Shown here piece by piece: positions 24,426-30,847 of a stretch of DNA of 36,966 nucleotides. The DNA is from Bryobacterales bacterium (GTDB lineage Bacteria > Acidobacteriota > Terriglobia > Bryobacterales > Bryobacteraceae). Every line of letters begins with the position of its first letter. Positions within the stretch are counted from its first letter, which is position 1. The stretch spans positions 5,844 to 42,809 of the forward strand of contig PLOR01000015.1 in NCBI GenBank assembly GCA_003142185.1, read 5' to 3'. The position numbers and the translations under genes are program-made. Below the pieces are notes generated by a model, which saw only the letters and a program-made list of their open reading frames with translations, had not been told where the DNA came from and made no database searches.

Positions 24426-25031
24426 ATGTCCGTCAGGGAAAAAGACGATCCTGCTCTTTACGCCAAGATTCAAGAGCAAAACCTCCTGCGGCAGTATGAC
24501 TTACTGTCTAACTGCATTGAAATTGGCCTGAAGAAGGGCATCGAGTTTTTCGATAAATACACGCTTTGGGCCTTGAATTACGCGGCTGTCTCGAATATTT
24601 CCCAGTTTGGAGGGCGCTACCGCGAAGAGCCAATCTATGTCGGGAATCACTTCCCGCCTCACTTTAAGGACGTCCCCAATCAGATGGACCGTTTTTTTTC
24701 TGTCATCCACGAGAATTGGGAGATTTTGGATCATCCCACCGTGCTTCCGGCGTATGCACTGTGGAGGCTCAACTGGATTCATCCGTTCATAGAGGGCAAC
24801 GGAAGAACCGCGAGGGCTGCTTGCTATTACCTAATTTGCTTGAAGCACGGCCAATTGCTGCCCGGAAAGAAAATCGTGCCGGAGCGGATTAGGGAAAACC
24901 GGCCACCCTACTATGCCGCTCTCAAAGCCGCAGACCGGGCATGGGATCAGGGCCACTTCGATGTCTCGGTGTTGGCTAATTATCTTTCTGACCTGCTCAA
25001 GGCCCAGCTCACCGAGGCGGAATTGAACTAA
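24426..25031 (+). CDS. Fic domain protein (probable AMP-transferase)
   Basis: This 201-residue protein has the full Fic motif HPFIEGNGRTAR at residues 119-130, with His119 and both motif arginines present. The Fic flap-like region lies near residues 60-80 (FGGRYREEPIYVGNHFPP). Fic enzymes usually transfer AMP from ATP to a target protein. It is a single-domain protein without an N-terminal DNA-binding or membrane part. No self-inhibitory (S/T)xxxE(G/N) helix is evident at either end, so inhibition in trans by the small neighbour is plausible. Base composition is more AT-rich than in neighbouring genes, a sign of horizontal transfer. The target is unknown. Confidence 0.88.
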   Translation: MSVREKDDPALYAKIQEQNLLRQYDLLSNCIEIGLKKGIEFFDKYTLWALNYAAVSNISQFGGRYREEPIYVGNHFPPHFKDVPNQMDRFFSVIHENWEILDHPTVLPAYALWRLNWIHPFIEGNGRTARAACYYLICLKHGQLLPGKKIVPERIRENRPPYYAALKAADRAWDQGHFDVSVLANYLSDLLKAQLTEAELN

Positions 25032-25065
25032 CCCCCAGCGGCATCCACTGCCTCAAGCACAGCCG

Positions 25066-25911
25066 CTATCCGACCACCGCCGCCGTATTCACCAGTTCCC
25101 CGATTTCGGGGACGCGAATGCGGACGATATCGCCGGGCGAGAGCGCGGCTTCCTGCGGCACGATGATTCCGGTTCCGGTCAGTAGCACGGTCCCCAGCGG
25201 CACGCGGTTGGCGAAGGTAAGCGCGGCGATCAGCGCCTCCAGACGCCGATGCAGCGTGGAAGTGGAAACGGAGCCCGTGAAAATGACCTGCCCGCCGCGC
25301 TCGATGGTGCAGGTGATGTCGAGCGCATAGGGATCCGGCAGCGCGTCGGCGGTGAGGATCACCGGGCCGAGGGCGCAGCAACTGTCGTAGACCTTGGATT
25401 GCGGCAGGTAGAGAGGATTCTCGCGCTCGATGTCCCAGGCGGAAACGTCGTTGGCGAGCGTGTAGCCCGCGATGCGGCCGCGGCTGCCCAGCACCACGGC
25501 CAGCTCCGGTTCGGGCGCGGTGAAGCGCGAATCGGCGCGAATGCCGATGGGCTGCCCGGACGGCACGCAAACGCGCGCCGTGCCCTTGAAGAAGATCTCC
25601 GGCCGCGGTTCGCGATACACGTAGGCATACATGCCTTCGCGCGTCCCATGCTCGGCATCGCGAAAGCTGGAGCTGGCTTCGTAAGTGCACCCGCAAGCCC
25701 AGATTTCCGGGGGCTGCACGGGCAAAGCCGGCGCGAGTTTTTCGGCGTGGCGGCTGGCCAGTTCGGCAGCCAAGGCGGACAGGGGCCGGTTCTCGGTCTC
25801 CGCGCGCCGTATCAGATCCAGCGTGGTGTGGCTGGGGATGGGCCGCGCCAGATCGCCTTCCCAAACCGCGGCGATCAACCGGCCTTCGACTTTTGCTTGT
25901 CCCAAACGCAT
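25066..25911 (-). CDS. Fumarylacetoacetate hydrolase family protein, 2-keto-3-deoxy sugar acid dehydratase-like
   Basis: This 281-residue protein has FAH-fold metal residues E134 and E136 in PEPELAVVLG, D155 in NDVSAWDIE, and a lysine in LPQSKVYD (K173). The phrases GYTLANDVSAWDIERENPLY and CCALGPVIL recall 2-dehydro-3-deoxy-D-arabinonate dehydratases, which make 2,5-dioxopentanoate in pentose oxidation. It ends the minus-strand run that starts with the TPM protein, 51 bases after lemA. Substrate is inferred; other FAH members are hydrolases or decarboxylases. Confidence 0.85.
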   Translation of the reverse strand: MRLGQAKVEGRLIAAVWEGDLARPIPSHTTLDLIRRAETENRPLSALAAELASRHAEKLAPALPVQPPEIWACGCTYEASSSFRDAEHGTREGMYAYVYREPRPEIFFKGTARVCVPSGQPIGIRADSRFTAPEPELAVVLGSRGRIAGYTLANDVSAWDIERENPLYLPQSKVYDSCCALGPVILTADALPDPYALDITCTIERGGQVIFTGSVSTSTLHRRLEALIAALTFANRVPLGTVLLTGTGIIVPQEAALSPGDIVRIRVPEIGELVNTAAVVG

Positions 25912-25962
25912 GATGCTTCTCCGATGGTCACTGGCGCTCGGCGCCGGGTCGCCACGCTCGAA

Positions 25963-26529
25963 TCAAAACTGCACCTTCGGCGCGGTGCGGGCTCCGGGTT
26001 CGGTCTGGAAGTACGCGTCGTTACGCGCCATGCCCGACATGCTTGCCACCAGGTTGTTGGGGAAGAGCGCGATGGAGGTATTGTAGCGCTGGAGCGCTTC
26101 ATTGTATTTGCGGCGCTCCACCGCGATGCGGTTTTCGGTGCCCGCCAGTTCGTCCTGCAAGCGCAGAAAATTTTCGTTGGATTTGAGCTGGGGATAGTTT
26201 TCGGCGATCACCAACAGCCGGGAGATGGCGGTATCGAGCTGCTGATTGGCCTGAATTTTCTCCCCCGGCGTGCGGCCGCCGGCGAGCCGGGCGCGGGCGT
26301 CGGCAATATCCTTGAACACTTCCGTTTCGTGCTGGGCGAAGGCTTTCACGGTGTTCACCAGGTTGGGAATCAGGTCGGCGCGGCGCTGCAGCGCCACATC
26401 CACGTCGGACCATTGACTGGTCACTGCTTCGCGCTGGGTCACCAGGTCGTTGCGGGTGCTGACGAACTTGCCGCCCACCATCAGCCCCAGCACCAATAGC
26501 ACCAGAATCACAATCAGGGCAATTTTCAC
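25963..26529 (-). CDS. LemA family protein
   Basis: This 188-residue protein begins with one membrane helix (IALIVILVLLVLGLMVGG, residues 3-20) and then has the LemA signature: VTSQWSDVDVALQRRADLIP, NLVNTVKAFAQHE, LLVIAENYPQLKSNENFLRL and YNEALQRYNTSIALFPNN. LemA proteins are membrane-anchored helical bundles of poorly known role. They are commonly found next to TPM-domain proteins, and one lies two genes upstream in this operon. The cytoplasmic or periplasmic side of the bundle is not decided by sequence. Confidence 0.92.
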   Translation of the reverse strand: MKIALIVILVLLVLGLMVGGKFVSTRNDLVTQREAVTSQWSDVDVALQRRADLIPNLVNTVKAFAQHETEVFKDIADARARLAGGRTPGEKIQANQQLDTAISRLLVIAENYPQLKSNENFLRLQDELAGTENRIAVERRKYNEALQRYNTSIALFPNNLVASMSGMARNDAYFQTEPGARTAPKVQF

Positions 26530-26538
26530 GTCTCTCTC

Positions 26539-27249
26539 CTATTTCTCCAGGCGGTCCACCGCATCGATCACCGTATCGATGGCGCGCAGGTAAGCGGCCA
26601 GCACGATGAGCGGGTCCATCTCCTTGGGCTTGATGCGCGCCTCGCGCACATCCAACAGTTTTTCGAACGGCGCCGGATCGATGCCGAAACGCTCCTGGGC
26701 CAACCGCACCACTTCGCGCTTCTTGGGTGACCCTTCTACGCCATGGAGCAGGAGGGCGTGGCGGAAGAGCACGCAAAAAGTGGACACCGAATCGAGCAGC
26801 AGGCGGCGCAGCAGGTTTTGGTCGGCCAACATTCCGCAAGCCTTTTGGCGCAGCCGCAAGAGCTTGGCGCGCAGGTCGTGCTCCACCTGCGCGCGATAGA
26901 AAGTATCCTCCACCACCAGCGCCGGGATGACGTCCTTGCCGAAGAGCAGCCGGTGATGGCTTTGCATGTCGTGGAACTCGATGGCGAAGCAATCGGCGGA
27001 ACTGGTGAGCTCGTGTTCGGTGAGGAGCAGCGGCGCGGGGCTGCCCTGTTCGCGCCACCAGCGGAACGGCTCCGCGGCCGCGGCCAGCTCGCGCGGCGTC
27101 AGCTCGCCGAGCACGCACAGAATGTTGAAATCGGAAAAGCCGGCGTGATGATCGCCGGCGGCGGCCGAGCCGTAGAGCACCACCGATACCAGCCGCTCGC
27201 CGAAGGCCTTCTTCAGTTTTTCTACCAGTTGATCGAGTCGCTTGTCCAT
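26539..27249 (-). CDS. Nucleotidyltransferase-fold protein with altered metal motif
   Basis: The start ATG 27249 (MDKRLDQLVEKLKKAFGERL) is chosen because upstream codons overlap the glycine-rich end of the TPM gene. The 236-residue protein has a nucleotidyltransferase-type core LYGSAAAGDHHAGFSDFNIL, but the second catalytic Asp of the GS...SDxD motif is Asn (D40-F-N42). The C-terminal part is helical (HEPN-like, RRLLLDSVSTFCVLFRHALL). It sits between the TPM-domain and LemA genes, with ten bases to lemA. The Asn suggests weak or absent transfer activity, or a different metal arrangement. Confidence 0.75.
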   Translation of the reverse strand: MDKRLDQLVEKLKKAFGERLVSVVLYGSAAAGDHHAGFSDFNILCVLGELTPRELAAAAEPFRWWREQGSPAPLLLTEHELTSSADCFAIEFHDMQSHHRLLFGKDVIPALVVEDTFYRAQVEHDLRAKLLRLRQKACGMLADQNLLRRLLLDSVSTFCVLFRHALLLHGVEGSPKKREVVRLAQERFGIDPAPFEKLLDVREARIKPKEMDPLIVLAAYLRAIDTVIDAVDRLEK

Positions 27250-27256
27250 GCCACAC

Positions 27257-28033
27257 CTACCAGTTGCCGGAGGCGCCGCCGCCTCCGGAATCGCCGCCGC
27301 CAAAGCCGCCGAAGCCGCCGCCGGAATCGGACCCGCCGAATCCGCCGCCGCCGCGGCCGCCCCAAGAGGAGCCGCCAATCAGATTACCCAGAATCAAGCC
27401 GGTGAGAATACCACCGCCACCATGGCCGCGCGACCCTCCCGCGCGAATCAGCCAGAAGAGCAGGACGATTCCACCCAGGATCATCGGCCAGGGAATCGAA
27501 TCCGACGCGCTGGGCCGGTGGCGCCGGGGCAGACTGGCGGTAAGGGTCACGTGCTTGGCTTGCGCGATGGCGTTGCCGATGGTTTCGGCGGCCGCCAGCA
27601 TGGCATCGCCGTAATCGCCCTGGCGTAGCGCCGGGCGCATCTGGCGCAGGATGCTGCCGCTCAGGCCATCGGGCAAAATCGGCTCCAGCCCATAACCGAC
27701 TTCGAGCCGGCTCCGGCGGTCGTGCACCGCCAGCAGCATCAGGATGCCTTCATTCTTGCCCTTCAGCCCCACGCCCCAGGCGCGGAAAATGGTGTTGGCG
27801 ACGTCCTCGATGGGTTCGTCTTCGAGTGATGGAATGGTTACCAGCGCCATCTGCGCTCCGGTCGACTGTTCGACGGCGGCGCAGTAAGCTTCGAGCGGCG
27901 CGCGATTGGAATCCGGAATGACGCCCGCGAAGTCGCTCACGTAGCCTTGCGGCTGGAGCGCCTTCCAATCCACCGCTTGAGCCCCCGCCGCACACGCCAC
28001 CAGCGCCAGGCCTGCCCGCAACCAGTTCCGCAT
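27257..28033 (-). CDS. TPM-domain (YgcG-like) secreted/membrane protein
   Basis: This 258-residue protein starts at ATG 28033 with a signal peptide (LRAGLALVACAAGAQA, cleavage near residue 20). A TPM domain follows (VSDFAGVIPDSNRAPLEAYC, then ALVTIPSLEDEPIEDVAN, KNEGILMLLAVHDRRSRLEV, GYGLEPILPDG). After it come one membrane helix (WPMILGGIVLLFWLIRAGG) and a glycine/serine-rich tail ending SGNW. TPM proteins are implicated in membrane protein quality control and photosystem repair in plants; bacterial roles are unclear. It leads the operon TPM, nucleotidyltransferase-like, lemA, FAH. A longer frame reaching 28228 overlaps the tRNA and is rejected. Confidence 0.88.
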   Translation of the reverse strand: MRNWLRAGLALVACAAGAQAVDWKALQPQGYVSDFAGVIPDSNRAPLEAYCAAVEQSTGAQMALVTIPSLEDEPIEDVANTIFRAWGVGLKGKNEGILMLLAVHDRRSRLEVGYGLEPILPDGLSGSILRQMRPALRQGDYGDAMLAAAETIGNAIAQAKHVTLTASLPRRHRPSASDSIPWPMILGGIVLLFWLIRAGGSRGHGGGGILTGLILGNLIGGSSWGGRGGGGFGGSDSGGGFGGFGGGDSGGGGASGNW

Positions 28034-28087
28034 GTTGAAGATCCAGTGTACTACGAGCCACGGATGAATTCCGCTCGCCCGCGGTGC

Positions 28088-28093
28088 TAAAAT
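28088..28093 (+). promoter_or_regulatory. -10 element for tRNA-Gln
   Basis: TAAAAT lies 11 bases before the tRNA 5' end. A weak TGAATT (28065-28070) is 17 bases upstream and may be the -35. Confidence 0.45.
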
Positions 28094-28104
28094 GAGCTTG
28101 CAGT

Positions 28105-28178
28105 TGGGACGTCGTCTAACGGTAAGACTGCAGACTCTGGATCTGCGTATCGGGGTTCGAATCCCTGCGTCCCAGCCA
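28105..28178 (+). tRNA. tRNA-Gln, anticodon CTG
   Basis: Acceptor arms TGGGACG (28105-28111) and CGTCCCA (28168-28174) pair perfectly, and GCCA follows with CCA encoded. The anticodon arm is GCAGA-CTCTGGA-TCTGC, giving anticodon CTG at 28137-28139, read as Gln (CAG). The T arm has GGGGTTCGAATCCC. The 74-base length is normal. It is divergent from the TPM gene. Confidence 0.95.
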
Positions 28179-28233
28179 AGCTTCCAAAAGCCCGCCGCCG
28201 CCCCCCGAGATTCCTGCCGCAGCGACATCCATA

Positions 28234-28261
28234 GTGTTCCCGCCCGGGTGTTCCCGCCCGG
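28234..28261. repeat. Perfect tandem duplication of a 14-mer
   Basis: GTGTTCCCGCCCGG occurs twice head to tail (28234-28247 and 28248-28261), just before a TAGAAT (28270-28275) that stands nine bases upstream of GTG 28285. It could be an operator-like site or a slippage product. Confidence 0.7.
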
Positions 28262-28284
28262 ACAAATGATAGAATGCCGACGGA

Positions 28285-28518
28285 GTGTTCTTCGAGGTCT
28301 GCGGTGAGATTGCCGGCGCGGAAACGTTCGCGGCGGGCGGTTCTATTCGCGAACTGCCCCGTCTGCGGAAGATGTATGGCCCAGGAAGGTGGCGAAAGCG
28401 CAAGGGGTATGCGAGGGTTAAGCTTCCCAATGGTACGATACGGGAAGCAGAGATCCATTGGTACGAAGCATCGGGCATTGGAAAGAAAGAACTGAAGATA
28501 AAGCGCTTTGTGGACTAG
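28285..28518 (+). CDS. Small basic protein, first of a three-gene cassette
   Basis: This 77-residue protein from GTG 28285 has a distinctive second half: RWRKRKGYARVKLPNGTIRE followed by AEIHWYEASGIGKKELKIKR. This pattern is common among small bacterial proteins located beside other very short genes and suspected to be toxin-antitoxin or mobile-cassette parts. It is two bases ahead of the next small gene. A TAGAAT stands nine bases before the start. Function is unknown. Confidence 0.65.
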   Translation: MFFEVCGEIAGAETFAAGGSIRELPRLRKMYGPGRWRKRKGYARVKLPNGTIREAEIHWYEASGIGKKELKIKRFVD

Positions 28519-28520
28519 CC

Positions 28521-28757
28521 ATGCGAACTCATAGGGCGAGAACGGAAGGCTTCGCGGTGTGCCTCCGGAATCGCGGCTATGCCGCGTCACTCGAGGTCCG
28601 AAAGCTGTATCCCGTAGTGAGCGACCCGGATGCGGCGGCGAACGATCTTATCCGCGTGATCGACGAATCGGGCGAGGATTACTTGTACCCGGCTCGCCTC
28701 TTCCAAAAGCTCGCGCTGCCGATCGAACTCCAGCGCGCTTTGCGCGTGGCTTCGTAG
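28521..28757 (+). CDS. Small acidic protein, second of the cassette
   Basis: This 78-residue protein from ATG 28521 contains GYAASLEVRKLYPVVSDPDA and LIRVIDESGEDYLYPARLF, a conserved-looking core I associate with a widespread family of small uncharacterised proteins. The two-base spacing to the upstream gene implies co-translation. No signal peptide or membrane segment is present. A function cannot be assigned. Confidence 0.7.
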   Translation: MRTHRARTEGFAVCLRNRGYAASLEVRKLYPVVSDPDAAANDLIRVIDESGEDYLYPARLFQKLALPIELQRALRVAS

Positions 28758-28775
28758 TGGGGCGCGCCCGCTTCG

Positions 28776-29018
28776 ATGAAGAACACGTCGCAAACTAAGC
28801 TCAAGGTGAGACGAGTTAACGGACTCCGAGCCGAATACCGTTTCGATTACGCGAAGTCCAAGCCGAACCGGTTCGCCCAGCACACCCGGCCAGGCGCGGT
28901 CGCGATACTGCTGGACCCGGACGTGGCGCGGGTATTCAGAAGCGGGGAGTCGGTGAACAGCGTTCTCCGCGCGTTAGTGGTCGCAATGCCAACTCGCCGC
29001 GCGTCGACAAACGGGTAA
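28776..29018 (+). CDS. Small protein, third of the cassette (antitoxin-like)
   Basis: This 80-residue protein from ATG 28776 has AEYRFDYAKSKPNRFAQ, AVAILLDPDVARVFRSGESV and NSVLRALVVA. The order 'EY-F-Y...R-A, LDPDVA-VF-S-SVN-ALR' matches short proteins that often accompany small toxin-like genes; the VN..LRALV end resembles ribbon-helix-helix or BrnA-like termini. It is 18 bases after the previous gene. The antitoxin role is a guess from resemblance. Confidence 0.6.
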   Translation: MKNTSQTKLKVRRVNGLRAEYRFDYAKSKPNRFAQHTRPGAVAILLDPDVARVFRSGESVNSVLRALVVAMPTRRASTNG

Positions 29019-29158
29019 TCCAACTACCCGGAGACCCTCCACAAGCCCGCCGAGCCGGGCGAGGGCGGGATGGCTCGAAAGAGTCTGGCGCGGAGAGTCC
29101 CCATCGGTCAGACTGAAGGTGTGAAGACAACGGCCTAAACCAAGAGTGAGGTGAATGT

Positions 29159-30259
29159 ATGATTTCGCGACGCGGGATTTGCATCTGTCTATTCGGCTTT
29201 TCGCTCCTTTGTGTGTTTGCCCAGCAGAATGGACCGGCGGGGCAGTTCGGACCTACGGCATCCGTCCCGCCGGATAGTGCGCATCGCCGCATCGCGCTCG
29301 ATGTGGTCGTGACCGACAAGTCTGGAAAACCGGTCCCCGGCCTGCAGCAGCAGGACTTTACGCTTCTGGACAACAAACAGCCGCAGAAGATCGTGTCGTT
29401 TCATGCCGTGGAGGGCGGTTCCTCGACAACGGATCCGCCCGTGGAAGCCATCTTGCTCGTCGATGAAGCCAATGCTTCGGTCATAAACCTGGCAACCGAG
29501 CGGGAACAAATCGCGAAGTTTCTGCGGCAAGACAACGGCAAGCTTCCCCGTCCGGTATCGATGGCCTACCTTACCGACTCGGGAATAAGTATCGGCAAGG
29601 CGTCTTCGCAAGATGGAAACGCTTTGATCACAGACCTGAATCAGAAGGAACCCGCTCTGCACACGATCACCAGATCACAAGGATTTTACGGCGCCGCCGA
29701 CCGTCAACAGTTGTCCCTCAATGCGCTCAAGCAACTCCTGAATTACGAAACGGCAAGGCCTGGACGAAAACTTGTGATCTGGATCAGTCCAGGCTGGCCC
29801 CTTCTCACTGGCCCAGACGTGGAACTGACACCAAAGAATCAGCAGTGGGTTTTCAACACCATCGTTGGTCTTTCGGACGGGCTGCGACAGGCTCGCATTA
29901 CTCTCTACCAGATCGATCCATTGGGGATGGCCGACGCAGGCGAATGGCGAACGTCTTATTACGAGGAGTTCGTAAAAGGAGTGAAGAACGCAAACCAGGT
30001 GCAGATTGGAAACTTGGCACTACAGGTTCTTGCCGTTCAAACCGGAGGCCGGGCTCTCAATTCCAGCAACGATGTCGCGGGCGAGATCGCAAGGTGCGCC
30101 ACAGACGCCGATGCCTTTTATGTCCTCACCTTTGACGGCCTTGCCGGAGATGGTCCAAACGAGTACCATGCGCTTGAGGTTAAGATCGGCAAGCCCGGAC
30201 TAACCGTGCGCACGCGATCCGGGTACTACGCCCAGCCAGAGCCGGCACCAGCGCATTGA
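29159..30259 (+). CDS. Secreted VWFA-related protein, acidobacterial type
   Basis: This 366-residue protein starts at ATG 29159 with a GAGG-containing ribosome site and a signal peptide (ICICLFGFSLLCVFA). A VVVTDKSGKPVPGLQQQDFT segment leads into LLDNKQPQKIVSF, followed by AILLVDEANAS where the metal-site strand of a VWFA domain lies, and it ends VEVKI-like VKIGKPGLTVRTRSGYYA. This is the layout of the acidobacterial VWFA-related family (TIGR03436), expanded in Solibacter-like genomes. The DxSxS metal motif is not intact (VDEAN), as usual for the family. The ligand is unknown. It stands alone. Confidence 0.85.
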   Translation: MISRRGICICLFGFSLLCVFAQQNGPAGQFGPTASVPPDSAHRRIALDVVVTDKSGKPVPGLQQQDFTLLDNKQPQKIVSFHAVEGGSSTTDPPVEAILLVDEANASVINLATEREQIAKFLRQDNGKLPRPVSMAYLTDSGISIGKASSQDGNALITDLNQKEPALHTITRSQGFYGAADRQQLSLNALKQLLNYETARPGRKLVIWISPGWPLLTGPDVELTPKNQQWVFNTIVGLSDGLRQARITLYQIDPLGMADAGEWRTSYYEEFVKGVKNANQVQIGNLALQVLAVQTGGRALNSSNDVAGEIARCATDADAFYVLTFDGLAGDGPNEYHALEVKIGKPGLTVRTRSGYYAQPEPAPAH

Positions 30260-30346
30260 TTGTGCCCGGTATCGACGAAAGTCGCTGCAAATTCCCGGCT
30301 CGGGACAATCTGCGCCCTGCATGCCGCATTACACTGAATAGAGGCG

Positions 30347-30820
30347 ATGCGCACCATCTCAAAACGCACCCAGTATGGCCTGAAGGCGATGCAGGTTCTT
30401 GCCCGGCGGTATCGTGAGGGACCGGTCATGATCGGGTCCATTGCCCGGGAAGAGTCGATCCCGCTGAAATTCCTGGAGGCGATTCTGCTGGATCTCAAGA
30501 GCCACGGGCTGCTCGAGAGCAAGTTGGGGCGCAAGGGAGGTTACCGCTTGAGCCGCCCGCCGTCGTCGATGACGCTGGGGTCGATCATTCGCATGATGGA
30601 GGGACCGCTGGCGCCGATCCCGTGCGCGAGCGAGACAGCCTACCGGCCGTGCGAGGAGTGCAAGGACATAGAAGGCTGCGGAACGCGCATCATCATGCGC
30701 GAGGTGCGGGACGCCATTTCGGACGTTCTGGACCGCACGACCCTGGCCGATCTGCTGCGCAAGGCGGACAGTAACCGTCCGGCTCGAGAAGGCCCGGAGA
30801 TAGCACAGTACGAGATCTGA
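30347..30820 (+). CDS. Rrf2 family regulator with IscR-like cysteines
   Basis: This 157-residue regulator has the Rrf2 winged helix (YGLKAMQVLARRY, IAREESIPLKFLEAILLDLK, GLLESKLGRKGGYRLSRP). Four cysteines, C93, C102, C105 and C111 (IPCASET, RPCEEC, EGCGTR), occupy the region where IscR, NsrR and relatives bind an Fe-S cluster. It is thus likely a redox, iron or NO sensor. TACACT (30330-30335) stands 11 bases before the ATG and GAGG just before the start. It is flanked by the VWFA gene and a convergent glycosidase, so its targets are not shown by context. Confidence 0.88.
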   Translation: MRTISKRTQYGLKAMQVLARRYREGPVMIGSIAREESIPLKFLEAILLDLKSHGLLESKLGRKGGYRLSRPPSSMTLGSIIRMMEGPLAPIPCASETAYRPCEECKDIEGCGTRIIMREVRDAISDVLDRTTLADLLRKADSNRPAREGPEIAQYEI

Positions 30821-30847
30821 GTACTGGTCGCAGAACCGCAGCCGGAT

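Noticed and set aside
25249-26499. Plus-strand frame of 416 codons opposite the FAH and lemA genes
   Set aside because: It is antisense to two well-recognised families and lacks any motif.
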